Below the pieces are notes generated by a model. The model ran no database searches and had not been told where the DNA came from. It saw only the letters and a program-made list of their open reading frames with translations. A stretch of DNA of 64,000 nt from Competibacter_A sp037045685 (GTDB lineage: Bacteria; Pseudomonadota; Gammaproteobacteria; Competibacterales; Competibacteraceae): NCBI GenBank assembly GCA_037045685.1, contig JBAOII010000038.1, forward strand, positions 60,092 through 124,091, read 5' to 3'. Positions 32,431-41,840 of the stretch are shown here, piece by piece. The stretch's first letter is position 1, and each line of letters starts with the position of its first letter. A program made the position numbers and the translations under genes.

Positions 32431-34332
32431 CTAGGCGCCTTTGCTGCTGGGACCGCCGGCTTCCTGATACAAGGCCCGAACCAGCGGCTTGTCGCGGCTG
32501 TAGATGTCGTCCCGGAAATGCGCCAGACCGTCTTCGTCCACCCAAGCCGTCCAGTACAGCAGAAAAACGGGAACCTGTTGCGGCAGGTTGACCACCCGCT
32601 GCTTGCCGCTGGCGGCGGCGGCTTGGATCGCTTGCCGGCTCCACTTCGGGTCGTGCTTGAGCAGGTACTCGGCCAGTTCGACCGGATTGGAAATGCGGAT
32701 GCACCCGGAACTGAAGGTGCGCTGGTTTTGGGCGAACAGGCCGCGGGTGGGCGTGTCGTGCAGGTAGACGTTGTACGGGTTCGGGAACATGAACTTGATC
32801 CCGCCCAGCGCGTTGCGGGGACCGGCATCCTGGCGCAACTGGTAGTTGAAATTGCCTTCGCCGACCGCCTTCCAATTGATCGCGCCCGGATTGATCTGCT
32901 GGCCGGAGCTGTTGTAGATGCGGATATTCTGCCGGGCCAAGGCGTAGGGATTGCGCTTGAGCTGCGGCAGCTTGTCTTTCACGGCGATGGAGCGCGGCAC
33001 GTACCATTTCGGGCTCATCACCAGATACGCCATCTTGGCGGTGAAGGTCGGGGTCTGTCGCTCCTGCCGGCCCACCACGACCTTGGCCTCCATCACCCGC
33101 TTGCCGTTTTCGATCACGTTCATCTTGAAGCTGGGGATGTTGACCAGAATGTAGCGCGCACCGAACTCGTCCGGCAGCCAGCGCCAGCGTTCCAGATTCA
33201 GCTCGACCTGCCGGATACGCTTGGACACGGGCACGTTCAAGGCCGTCAGGGTGGAACCGTTGACGGTTCCGGTTTCCGCCAAGCCGTGCCGCTTCTGAAA
33301 GCGGCGCACCGCATCGGCGACCGCCTTGTCGTACACCGGATTCTTGCCGGCGTCACCCTCGGTCAAGTCGCCGCTGGCTTGCAGCCGCGCCCGCAAGTTT
33401 CGCACCTGGACGCCCTGCGCGCCGGGTCCCAGCGCGCCGCTCACCATCGGCCAGCCGCCGTCCTGCTCGACCTTGCGATAGCGCTGCAACACCTCGCGCA
33501 ATTGGGTGTAGCCCTTGCCCTTCGGGGTCAGCGCGCGGAGCGACTCGGCGACCTTGCCGTCGGCAAGCGCCTCGCGCAGCACCTCGGCGAGATCGCGGGA
33601 ACGGGGCTTGATGGCCCACTCGGGATCGACTTTCCGGGGCGGCAGCCGACCCGCCAACAGATGGTTGGCGTACGTCAGGAAGGTGTCGGTGAGCAGCAAA
33701 TCGAAATCGGCCAAGCGCTCGGGGTCGGCCGCACCGCCACCCTGCTGGAGCGCCGCGAGCAGCTTTTGCAGATGGCCGCGGTCGTAGTCGGCGGCGCGCA
33801 ATCCCTCGCGGTCGGCCTCCCCCACCGCCTTGAGCAGCTCGTCGGCCGCCGGCGAGGGGCTGCCGGCGGCGCTCAGCCAAGCCGGCCGATAATCGCGTTG
33901 CGCGTAGAAGGAGACCAAGTACTCCAACTGGCGCACGGCATGATTCTGGACCGATATTTGGGTGGGCCGGGGCTCGATCCGAATCCGCTGACAAATCTGG
34001 CCGGCGACGCGATTTTCGAGTCCGCCGGCACTGGCCGGACAGGGGGGCAGCGGCGGCGGCGCGGCGGGGACGGCAGCGGCCGGCGACTCCTCCTGGGAGC
34101 TGGCGGGGAGATCCGGCTCAACGTCGTCTTCCCGCGCGTCCTGGTCTTGGGCTGGATCGGCTCGGAGGCTGGCCAGAACCGGCGCGGGGGCCGGGCCGGC
34201 CGAATCGGCGGCGCGCCCCGCCGTTTCCGGCGACTGACCGGCGGCGGCTTGCGCCGACACCAGTGGGGCATCGAGCGCGCAGGCGCCCGACAACAGGCAA
34301 ACCAACAGAGGAAAAAAAATCCGCTTTGACAT
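32431..34332 (-). CDS. L,D-transpeptidase, YcbB/LdtD family
   Basis: Large periplasmic L,D-transpeptidase (633 residues) that forms 3-3 cross-links in peptidoglycan. After an N-terminal signal (MSKRIFFPLLVCLLSGACAL; it might be a lipobox, but the -3 residue is atypical) and a Pro/Ala-rich linker come an all-helical domain, a peptidoglycan-binding domain (about 330-390, DAVRRFQKRHGLAETGTVNG) and the YkuD catalytic domain, with HDTPTRGLFAQNQRTFSSG and the nucleophile in SSGCIRISNP. This order is that of E. coli YcbB/LdtD. ATG 34332 precedes the signal; ATG 34383 is a longer alternative. Confidence 0.9.
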   Translation of the reverse strand: MSKRIFFPLLVCLLSGACALDAPLVSAQAAAGQSPETAGRAADSAGPAPAPVLASLRADPAQDQDAREDDVEPDLPASSQEESPAAAVPAAPPPLPPCPASAGGLENRVAGQICQRIRIEPRPTQISVQNHAVRQLEYLVSFYAQRDYRPAWLSAAGSPSPAADELLKAVGEADREGLRAADYDRGHLQKLLAALQQGGGAADPERLADFDLLLTDTFLTYANHLLAGRLPPRKVDPEWAIKPRSRDLAEVLREALADGKVAESLRALTPKGKGYTQLREVLQRYRKVEQDGGWPMVSGALGPGAQGVQVRNLRARLQASGDLTEGDAGKNPVYDKAVADAVRRFQKRHGLAETGTVNGSTLTALNVPVSKRIRQVELNLERWRWLPDEFGARYILVNIPSFKMNVIENGKRVMEAKVVVGRQERQTPTFTAKMAYLVMSPKWYVPRSIAVKDKLPQLKRNPYALARQNIRIYNSSGQQINPGAINWKAVGEGNFNYQLRQDAGPRNALGGIKFMFPNPYNVYLHDTPTRGLFAQNQRTFSSGCIRISNPVELAEYLLKHDPKWSRQAIQAAAASGKQRVVNLPQQVPVFLLYWTAWVDEDGLAHFRDDIYSRDKPLVRALYQEAGGPSSKGA

Positions 34333-34485
34333 GGAAAGGTACAACCTGAGGCTCTGGGATGGCGTATAGAATCGTATCAGCATACCAACAAAGTATCAAA
34401 ATAGCCACTGATTTTGCCGTGATAAAACAACAACCATCGAACGCATCTACCGATTAGAGCGGTTGGCCGGCCGATGATTCCAGAC

Positions 34486-34824
34486 CTACCAGTGAGAAAC
34501 CTCCCGCAATTCCATCAGAATTTCGTTCAGCGGCGCGCCGACGCTATCCACCACGCAGACCAGATTGGCGACGCCGCACATCGACTGGGTGGCGCCGCGA
34601 ATGATCCAGCCGTGCGGCGGGGTCCACCCCCGCATGCCGGTGAACATCGCCAGCTGGTCGGCGTTGCCCTGGGCGATGCGCCGGTAATCGTGGGCGAATT
34701 GCGCCAACCGGCCCATGTCGTTGTGGCTCATCAGCCCGTAGCCTTCGATCAAATAGCCGTCGTCGCGAAAATGGCAGACGACGTTCACGCCGTCCAACGC
34801 CAGCAGCCGTCGAATCATGCTCAT
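34486..34824 (-). CDS. DUF2173 family protein (third of three)
   Basis: Protein of 112 residues of the DUF2173 type, with the family pattern: an N-terminal LLALDGVNVVCHFRDDGYLI sheet, a helix rich in Met/Ala and aromatic residues, then WTPPHGWIIRGATQSMCGVA and a hydrophobic LVCVVDSVGAPLNEIL end. No signal or membrane segment. It lies 11 bp after the second paralogue on the same strand. DUF2173 proteins have no assigned function; they often occur in sulfur- or nitrogen-cycling bacteria, which is recalled knowledge and not shown by this sequence. Confidence 0.78.
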   Translation of the reverse strand: MSMIRRLLALDGVNVVCHFRDDGYLIEGYGLMSHNDMGRLAQFAHDYRRIAQGNADQLAMFTGMRGWTPPHGWIIRGATQSMCGVANLVCVVDSVGAPLNEILMELREVSHW

Positions 34825-34835
34825 CGCGGCGTCCC

Positions 34836-35222
34836 CTACCGTTCCAAAGCCGCGTAGGCGGCCTCGTAGTCGGCCTTCTCGTTGGCCATGACCACCCCCA
34901 TGAACGGCGGCAGGCTAAACTTGCCGGCCTGCTTGTACTGCTCGCGTTGCAGGCCGCTCACCACCACCGACCAATCGAACCCGATCAGGGTAAACTCCTG
35001 AATGGGATAGAAGCCCTTCATGCCGGTGACCTTCTCCCAGCCGCGCGCCTGCATGGTGGCGATGCTGGTGTTGGCCGCGCACATGTGCGCCAGCAGATCG
35101 AGGATCGATTCGTTGATCCGGTCGGGAAAGGCGATGCGGTGGTCCAGCAGTTCGCCGCTGCCCCGGAACTCGAAGGCGGCCATCGCGCCCGGCAAGCGCA
35201 TCAAATCGTCGAGTGTGGTCAT
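34836..35222 (-). CDS. DUF2173 family protein (second of three)
   Basis: Protein of 128 residues, a diverged paralogue of its two neighbours. The start ATG 35222 (MTTLDDLMRLPGAMAAFEFR) is fixed by GAGGAG about 8 nt upstream; a longer frame begins at 35261 but lacks this spacing. Shared pattern: LPGAMAAFEFRGSGELLDHR, then HMCAANTSIATMQARGWEKV, then FTLIGFDWSVVVSGLQREQY. Its C-terminus is longer than those of its neighbours (KADYEAAYAALER). Gap to the first paralogue is 41 bp. Confidence 0.78.
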   Translation of the reverse strand: MTTLDDLMRLPGAMAAFEFRGSGELLDHRIAFPDRINESILDLLAHMCAANTSIATMQARGWEKVTGMKGFYPIQEFTLIGFDWSVVVSGLQREQYKQAGKFSLPPFMGVVMANEKADYEAAYAALER

Positions 35223-35263
35223 GGGTTCTTCTCCTCGCCCCTTCATCGGCAATGAAATCAAGT

Positions 35264-35620
35264 TTAAACAAGGTCGGTTGGCACATCGGCCAGCGCCCGG
35301 CCCATGGAGCCGATCAGATCGTTGATCGAACCCTTGCTGTTATCGAGCAGGCAAAAGACGTTGGCGATCACGCAAACGGTATAATCGGGACCGTGCACCA
35401 CCCAACCGCGCGGCGGCAGAAGCCCGCTGTTGGGCTCCAGGTTTTCGAGCATGCTGCCCTCCATGTTGACGCTCATGGTGGTGGCGCGGCACATGATGGA
35501 CGCCATGCGGGCGTGCTCCTCGCTCAAGGCGCCCCGATAGGAAAACCGGTCGCCCCGGTAAGCGTATTCGCCGGCGGCGATGACGCCAGGCTTGGCCAGC
35601 AAATCGGTCACAATGCTCAT
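35264..35620 (-). CDS. DUF2173 family protein (first of three)
   Basis: Protein of 118 residues and the most typical DUF2173 member of the three: LLAKPGVIAAGEYAYRGDRF, SEEHARMASIMCRATTMSVN, PPRGWVVHGPDYTVCVIANV and a NSKGSINDLIGSM tail. GAGGA lies 9 nt upstream of ATG 35620. It heads the three-gene array, and the promoter should lie in the 176 bp shared with the divergent hrpB gene. The three proteins are related in pattern but share low identity, so the duplication is old or was brought in as a set. Confidence 0.8.
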   Translation of the reverse strand: MSIVTDLLAKPGVIAAGEYAYRGDRFSYRGALSEEHARMASIMCRATTMSVNMEGSMLENLEPNSGLLPPRGWVVHGPDYTVCVIANVFCLLDNSKGSINDLIGSMGRALADVPTDLV

Positions 35621-35797
35621 CCGGTGATATCCTCGGGTGGTGGCTGGCAGTGATGGATCGGCGCGCGGCCGAACGGTGAGCCGGCCAAATCCGAACGCTT
35701 TGTTTTTTAACCATAGTCAAACCGCTCCCGAAATGCACGCCGCATTGCAACGAAGCGACCGGGCAGCCGCTCGGCGCCCCGCCGTCTTGCTGGAATC

Positions 35798-38354
35798 GTG
35801 ACCGCGTCCCCTCGTTCGGCCGCGGTCGGCGCGACGGCCGTCTTGCCCATCGAGCCGTCGCTGCCGGCGATTTGCGGCGCGTTGCGCGCTTCCCCCGCCC
35901 TGGTGTTGCAGGCCCCGCCCGGCGCCGGGAAGACCACCCGCGTACCGCTGGCGCTGCTGGAGGAACCCTGGCTGGCCGGCCAAACCATCCTGTTGCTGGA
36001 ACCGCGCCGGCTGGCGGCGCGGGCGGCGGCGGCGCGGATGGCCGACCTGCTGGGGGAATCCATCGGTCAAACCGTGGGCTATCGGATTCGCTTCGACAGC
36101 CGGGTTTCGCGCCAGACCCGCATCGAGGTGCTGACCGAAGGCATCCTGACCCGCCGGCTGCAACGGGACCCGGCGCTGGAGGGGGTGGGGCTGGTGATTT
36201 TCGACGAGTTCCACGAGCGCGGCCTGCACGCCGATCTGGCGCTCGCCCTCTGCCTGGACAGCCAGCGCGGTTTGCGCGAGGACCTGCGGGTGCTGGTGAT
36301 GTCGGCCACCCTGGACGGCGCGGCGGTCTCCCGGCTGCTCGGCGACGCTCCGATCATCACCAGCGCGGGCCAAGTTTATCCGGTCGCGCGGCATTACTTG
36401 CCGCGCGACCCCGACGGCCTCGATCTCGCCATCGTGGTCCGCGCCGTTCGGGACGCGCTGGATCGAGATTCCGGCGACCTTCTGGTCTTCCTGCCGGGGA
36501 GCGGCGAAATCCGCCAAGTCCTGCGCCGGCTGGAAGCGGAATCGGCCCGCGCCGACCTGCTGGTAGTGCCGCTGTACGGCGATCTGCCCGACGCCGACCA
36601 GCGGCGGGCCATCCAGCCCGATCCCGACGGCCGGCGCAAGATCGTGCTCGCCACGCCCATCGCCGAGACCAGCCTGACCATCGAAGGGGTCTGCATCGTG
36701 ATCGATTCCGGCTGGACCCGCGTCCCGCGCTTCGATCCGCGCAGCGGCCTGACCCGACTGGAAACCGTCCGGGTATCCGCCGACGCCGCCGAGCAGCGGG
36801 CCGGCCGGGCCGGGCGGCTGGGACCGGGCGTCTGCTACCGGCTGTGGAACGAAGCCACCCAACAGCGATTTCGGCCGCATCGGAACCCGGAAATGCTCGA
36901 CGCCGACTTGGCGCCGCTGGCGCTGGAACTGGCGCAATGGGGCGTGGCCGACGCCGCGTCGCTGGCTTGGCTCGACCCGCCGCCGCCCGGTGCGCTGGCT
37001 CAGGCGTGCGACCTGCTGACCGACCTGGAGGCGTTGGACGAACAGGGCCGCATCACCCCGACCGGGCACGAGCTGGCGGAGCTGCCGGCCCACCCGCGAC
37101 TGGCGCACCTGCTGCGGCGCGGCGCGGCGCTCGGCCTGGGCGATTTGGCCGCCGATCTGGCCGCTTTGCTGGAGGAGCGCGATCTGCTGCGCGGCGAGCA
37201 CGCTTTCGGCGGCGATGTCACGGCTCGCCTGGACGCCTTGCAGGCGTTCCGCCGCGACGGGCGCGAGGGCGCGCGGAGCCGGGGAGCCGATCCGACGGCC
37301 TGCGCCCGCGCCGATCGAGCGGCGCGCCGCTGGCGGCAACTGTTGCAGCTCGCGGGCGACCGCGAAGCGCCGCCGGAATCGACGGCGGTCGGGCTGCTGC
37401 TGGCGCTGGCTTATCCCGACCGGGTGGCGCGACGGCGCGACGGCGGCGGCGAGCGCTATCTGCTCGCCAACGGGCGCGGCGCGCGGCTGGCGACCGGCGA
37501 CCCGCTGCTGAACCGCGACTGGCTGGTGGCGGCGCAACTGGACGCGGGCGCCAGCGAAGGCCGGATCTGGCTGGCAGCGCCGGTCGACCCGGCCGATCTG
37601 ACGCGGCATCTCGCCGCCCGCATCCGAACCGTTCGGGAGGTCGGCTGGGACGAGCGGCAGGCGGCGGTGGTCGCCCGCCGGGAACGGCGGTTGGGCGCGC
37701 TGGTGATCGACGGCGGACCGCTGACCGACGCCGACCCGGAAGCGCTGCGCCGGGCGATGCTGGCGGGCGTGCGCCAACTGGGTCTCGACAGCCTGCCGTG
37801 GACCGCCGAGTTGCAGGATTGGCGGGCGCGAATAGCCTCGCTGCGCCACTGGTTCCCCGAAGAGGACTGGCCGGACCTGTCCGACGCCGGGCTCGCCGCG
37901 CATCTGGACGGCTGGCTGGGACCGTGGCTGGACGGCGTCACCCGGCGCGAGCATCTGCAGCGGCTGGATTTGGCGGCGGCCTTGCACGGTTTGGTCGATG
38001 GCCGCTGGGCGAGCGCGACTGAACGAGTTGGCGCCGACTCATCTACTCGTGCCCAGCGGTTCCCGAATCCGGTTGCAATATCGGCCGGGCGAACCGCCGG
38101 TGCTGGCGGTGAAGTTGCAGGAGCTGTTCGGGCTGGCGGATACGCCACGCATCGCCGATGGCCGAATCCCGGTCACTCTGCACCTGCTGTCGCCGGCCCA
38201 GCGCCCGATTCAGGTCACCCAAGACTTGCGCGGCTTCTGGGAGCGGACTTACGCGGAGGTCAAAAAGGAACTCAAGGGTCGTTACCCCAAACACCCCTGG
38301 CCGGACGATCCGTGGACCGCGATGCCGACCCGACGCACCCGAACGGCTCGATGA
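35798..38354 (+). pseudogene. hrpB: ATP-dependent RNA helicase HrpB, frameshifted at 38007-38009
   Basis: DExH-box helicase, about 851 residues if repaired. The helicase core has Walker A QAPPGAGKTTRVPLALL, the DEFH box IFDEFHERGLHADLALAL, motif III VMSATLDG, and motif VI EQRAGRAGRLGPG, followed by the HA2 and HrpB-specific C-terminal domains. At 38007-38009 the run GGG has one G too many: the upstream frame ends ALHGLVDGRW, and without the extra base it continues as RARLNELAPTHLLVPSGSRI and finishes at 38354 with YPKHPWPDDPW, the usual HrpB end. As written, the protein runs on in the wrong frame to 38398. Confidence 0.9.
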
Positions 38355-38378
38355 TCCGCCGCCAACTGAGTTTTTTCT

Positions 38379-38783
38379 TCAGGGAATCATCTCGGTAAAC
38401 TGGCCTGGCATCAGGATGGTAATACACCCTGGAGGAGGGCCAAGAGCACATGCCAGTATGGAGGTGTTGTTCAGCGCGGGCATGTTGCCCAGCATAACCG
38501 TAGGCGCTCCCGTTATCCAAGGCGCAGGCGTCAGCGGTGTGCATGGGACCGGTGTCGGCACTCCAAATGCCGCCGCAGTCGCCGACACGAAGGCCGGATT
38601 AGTCGGCGATATGCACATACCAAACGGCAGGATGTTGACCATGGGCTTGTTGTCCATGATATTTGCCGCCGGCTGGCTGCTGGTCATCATCCGGTTTTGC
38701 GGCAATACGACCAGCGTACTTATCCCCGGCGGCACGGCGCACGCGCATTTCAACATGGCACCGTTACAGACATGCATTGGCAT
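38379..38783 (-). CDS. DUF4280 PAAR-like protein
   Basis: Protein of 134 residues of the DUF4280 family, related to PAAR-repeat spike tips of type VI secretion and similar contractile systems. It begins MPMHVCNGAMLKCACAVPPG and has the conserved NIMDNKPMVNILPFGMC and PWITGAPTVMLGNMPALNN blocks with regularly placed Cys, His and Gly. ATG 38783 is the start because GGAGG lies 8 nt upstream; the longer reading from 38798 uses that ribosome site as codons. No tube, sheath, VgrG or effector gene is adjacent, so this is an orphan. Confidence 0.82.
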   Translation of the reverse strand: MPMHVCNGAMLKCACAVPPGISTLVVLPQNRMMTSSQPAANIMDNKPMVNILPFGMCISPTNPAFVSATAAAFGVPTPVPCTPLTPAPWITGAPTVMLGNMPALNNTSILACALGPPPGCITILMPGQFTEMIP

Positions 38784-38862
38784 AATGAGGACCTCCACAA
38801 AAACCGACCGTCGCGGTTAACTATAGCGCAATCCAACGCAGCCGAAGCGGAGAAAGCGAACC

Positions 38863-39250
38863 GTGTACAGCGCCCTCAGACACCTCCATCATCACCACCG
38901 TCGCCCTGAGTTTATGCCTGTTCGTGCTGCGCGGGATCTGGATGCTGGCGGAATCGCCGCAACTGCGGCGGCGCTGGGTCCGAATCGTGCCGCACGTCAT
39001 CGATGCGGTATTGCTGGCCAGCGCCATCGGCCTGGCGGTGATCCTGCGCCAATATCCGTTCGCGCAGGGCTGGCTGACCGCCAAGGTCCTGGGCCTGATC
39101 GTTTACATCGCCCTCGGCAGCATCGCCCTCAAGCGCGGATCGACCAAGCCGGTTCGCGGCGCGGCTTTCATCGGCTCCTTGGTCGTCTTCGGCTATATCG
39201 TCAGCGTCGCCGTGACCCGTTCACCGCTGGGTTTTCTGGCGTGGTGGTAG
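38863..39250 (+). pseudogene. SirB2-family membrane protein, frameshifted at about 38889
   Basis: Integral membrane protein, 128 residues when repaired, of the SirB2 family (invasion-gene up-regulator SirB; function in most bacteria unknown). GTG 38863 with GGAGA upstream starts YSALRHLH, and after removing one T near 38889 the frame continues ITTVALSLCLFVLRGIWMLA. Four hydrophobic helices follow, with PHVIDAVLLASAIGLAVILR and the C-terminal GYIVSVAVTRSPLGF. As written, the longest open frame starts only at 38924 and lacks the first helix. Confidence 0.82.
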
Positions 39251-39256
39251 CCGCTT

Positions 39257-39961
39257 TCAGCCCTTGGGCCAACTCCGGTAGCGCTTGGCGAATTCGGCGG
39301 CCAGTTGCCGGGCTTCCAGCACCTGTTCCGGCGTCAGGCTTTCGGCGAGCCGCTCGCGATTGAAGCGCGCCTTGGCGTTGCCGCTTCCGGCCGCCACGTC
39401 GTACCAGGCGTAGGCGGTCACGCCATCTTGGGGCACGCCCCGTCCGTTCGCGTATAAGATCCCAAGGTTGTTCTGAGCCACGACGTGGCCCTGATAGGCG
39501 GCCAATCGATACCAGTACGCGGCGCGAACGTGGCTCGGAGCCACGCCCGAGCCATCCTCGTAAAGCACGCCCAAGTTGAACTGGGCTTCGACCTGCCCCT
39601 GGACCGCCGCCCGCTCATACCACCGGGCGGCTTCCGCCATATCCCGCACCACCCCCAAACCGTTGGCGTACAGCACCGCCAAGTTGAACTGGGCCTCGGC
39701 ATGCCCCTGTTCGGCGGCTCGCCGATACCAATGCGCGGCGAGGGCGGGACTCTGTTCGATCCCCAAACCGCCGTCGCACAACACGCCCAGATTGAACTGC
39801 GCCTCGGCCTGACCCTGCTCGGCCAGCGGTCGCCATTCGGCCAGCGCGGTCTGATAGTCGCCCCGGGCGAACGCCACCATCCCCGCCAAATACTCCGCCT
39901 GGGCCACCGCCAGCAACCCGGAAAATATCAAACCGACAAGCGCTTCGCGCCAAACCACCAC
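39257..39961 (-). CDS. secreted Sel1-repeat protein
   Basis: Protein of 234 residues with an N-terminal signal (about 1-22, LVGLIFSGLLAVAQA) followed by four or five Sel1-like repeats of about 36 residues, for example GQAEAQFNLGVLCDGGLGIE and GHAEAQFNLAVLYANGLGVV. Sel1 proteins are periplasmic or outer-surface adaptors that bind partner proteins. Convergent with sirB2 (6 bp between stops). No adjacent gene suggests the partner. Confidence 0.85.
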   Translation of the reverse strand: MVVWREALVGLIFSGLLAVAQAEYLAGMVAFARGDYQTALAEWRPLAEQGQAEAQFNLGVLCDGGLGIEQSPALAAHWYRRAAEQGHAEAQFNLAVLYANGLGVVRDMAEAARWYERAAVQGQVEAQFNLGVLYEDGSGVAPSHVRAAYWYRLAAYQGHVVAQNNLGILYANGRGVPQDGVTAYAWYDVAAGSGNAKARFNRERLAESLTPEQVLEARQLAAEFAKRYRSWPKG

Positions 39962-40026
39962 AGGTCTCCGATCAGGTCAAACCGAACCTGTCCGATAGAG
40001 ACCCGCTCGGGACGAAAGTTCTCCAC

Positions 40027-40052
40027 AACAAGACGCCGCCCCGAAGGCGGCG
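40027..40052 (-). terminator. probable Rho-independent terminator after the second phasin gene
   Basis: CGCCGCC (40034-40040) and GGCGGCG (40046-40052) form a 7-bp GC stem with a five-base loop. Read on the minus strand it is followed by TCTTGTTG, only a weak U tract. It lies about 20 bp beyond the phasin stop. Confidence 0.5.
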
Positions 40053-40072
40053 CGCTTTCCGGGCCGAGCCGG

Positions 40073-40420
40073 TCAATATTTGAACAGAAAACTCAGGGCG
40101 TTTTGCCGCGCCAAGCGGTTGGCTTGGGTGAAGCAATCGGCGCCCCACTCGGCCGCCGCCCGGCCATCGTCCAGTATCCGATGGCCCACGAAGCTGAACA
40201 CGGCGAACTGGCTGTCCGAAAATTCGTGCAAGCTGTGCGGGTCGGTCACCTTGAGCGCGACCTTGAGCTGCGACAGGCCCAAGTCCACATAGGCCCTCAG
40301 GCTGTCCACGCGCAGCGCGACCCACTTCTCAAGCTGTCCGACCATGACCTGATTGGTCCTCGCCAGCGAGGTGAATACAGGCTTGATCGGCTCGAAAACC
40401 GTGGCGGGCATCTCGTTCAT
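40073..40420 (-). CDS. phasin family protein (Phasin_2 type)
   Basis: Protein of 115 residues with the Phasin_2 pattern: MNEMPATVFEPIKPVFTSLA, then a long amphipathic helix (QLEKWVALRVDSLRAYVDLG), then the C-terminal FTQANRLARQNALSFLFKY. These proteins coat polyhydroxyalkanoate granules. It differs from the phasin at 8.3 kb, which belongs to the PhaI/PhaF group. ATG 40420 has GGAGTG upstream; a longer frame to 40498 lacks support. fbp is divergent, 184 bp away. Confidence 0.75.
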   Translation of the reverse strand: MNEMPATVFEPIKPVFTSLARTNQVMVGQLEKWVALRVDSLRAYVDLGLSQLKVALKVTDPHSLHEFSDSQFAVFSFVGHRILDDGRAAAEWGADCFTQANRLARQNALSFLFKY

Positions 40421-40604
40421 GACATCACTCCGAAGTCCAGTATTGCGAACGATTTTCAGTATACCAAAAAATGCTGCGTCGCGACATGGACCCGCCAATA
40501 ACCATGAATTGCTTGTGCCAAATCGTTATAATGGGCGTCGGTTCGACCGGCGCGACTCGCCGCCGCCGCACCGCATCGGCTCGTACAACCCAGGGATAAC
40601 CACA

Positions 40605-41624
40605 ATGCCTATCGGTACCACCATCACTGAATTCATCATCGAAGAACAACGGCAAATGAAGGGCGTTTCGGGCGATTTCACCGCGCTGATCAACGACGTG
40701 GTGATCGCCTGCAAGGCCATCTCCAGCGCCGTGCGCTACGGTAGCCTGGTGGGCGTGCTCGGCACCGCCGACACCGACAACATCCAGGGCGAAACCCAGA
40801 AAAAGCTGGATGTCATTTCCAACAACCTGTTCATCAAGCGCAACGAGTGGGCCGGCCATGTCGCCGCCATGGCTTCCGAGGAGATGAGCGACGTCTATCA
40901 CCTGCCGACCCAGTATCCGCGCGGCAAATACCTGCTGGTCTTCGACCCCCTGGACGGATCCTCCAACACCGATGTCAACGGCGCGGTCGGCACCATTTTT
41001 TCCATCCTGCGCCGCCCCAAGGACGCCCAGGGCGAACCCACCGAGGACGATTTCCTGCAACCCGGCGACCGGCAGGTCTGCGCCGGCTACGCGCTGTACG
41101 GCCCGTCCTCGATGATGGTGTTGACCACCGGCCACGGCGTCAACGGCTTCACCCTGGACCAGCGCATCGGCGAGTACATCCTGACTAACCCCAACATGAA
41201 AATACCCGAGGAAACCCAGGATTTCTCGATCAACGCCGCTTACACGCGCTTTTGGGATCCCCCGGTGCGGCGCTACATCGACGAATGCTGGGCCGGCAAG
41301 GAAGGCCCGCGGCGCAAGGACTTCAACATGCGCTGGGCCGGCGCCATGATCGCCGACGTGCACCGGGTGTTGTGCCAGGGCGGCGTGTTCCTGTATCCGG
41401 TCGACCGCAAGCTCCGCGCCAAAAATCAGGAGGGCAAGCTGCGCCTGATGTACGAGGCCAATCCGATGAGCTTCATCGTCGAGCAAGCCGGCGGCCTGGC
41501 CACCACCGGAACCCAGCGGATCATGGAGTTGCAGCCCACCAACCTGCACCAGCGCTGCCCGGTGATCCTGGGCTCCAAGAGCGAAGTGGAGCGCATCATT
41601 TCCTATCATCTCGAAGCCCAGTAA
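40605..41624 (+). CDS. fbp: fructose-1,6-bisphosphatase class 1
   Basis: Hydrolyses fructose 1,6-bisphosphate to fructose 6-phosphate in gluconeogenesis or the Calvin cycle. The 339-residue protein has the FBPase signature VFDPLDGSSNTDVNGAVGTI, MASEEMSDVYHL and the C-terminal YEANPMSFIVEQAGG block. ATG 40605 has AGGGA upstream; an open frame extends further upstream but does not match the family. Monocistronic between a phasin and a signalling gene. Confidence 0.95.
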   Translation: MPIGTTITEFIIEEQRQMKGVSGDFTALINDVVIACKAISSAVRYGSLVGVLGTADTDNIQGETQKKLDVISNNLFIKRNEWAGHVAAMASEEMSDVYHLPTQYPRGKYLLVFDPLDGSSNTDVNGAVGTIFSILRRPKDAQGEPTEDDFLQPGDRQVCAGYALYGPSSMMVLTTGHGVNGFTLDQRIGEYILTNPNMKIPEETQDFSINAAYTRFWDPPVRRYIDECWAGKEGPRRKDFNMRWAGAMIADVHRVLCQGGVFLYPVDRKLRAKNQEGKLRLMYEANPMSFIVEQAGGLATTGTQRIMELQPTNLHQRCPVILGSKSEVERIISYHLEAQ

Positions 41625-41840
41625 GCCCGCGACGGGCTCCCCGTCGCCGCCGGCCGGCTTTCTCGGGCCGCCCGGCGCATCCAATACCCGCCATCATTAA
41701 CCTTGGGGACAGGGCGCGAGGGGTGTATTCTCGCGTTGCCGTCCCCTTGCGGCATCATCCGTACTATTATTGGCTTGAAGGACCACGCCGCTTTATGGCC
41801 GGTCACCGTTAGGCATTCGCAACGCGAGAGCACGTTCACC

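Noticed and set aside
35717..37987. Long open frame (756 codons) on the strand opposite hrpB
   Set aside because: It mirrors the hrpB coding frame, is very Gln/Arg/Pro-rich and has no recognisable motif; high GC removes stops on the opposite strand. The same applies to long antisense frames over dxs, htpG, purB and the GGDEF/EAL genes.
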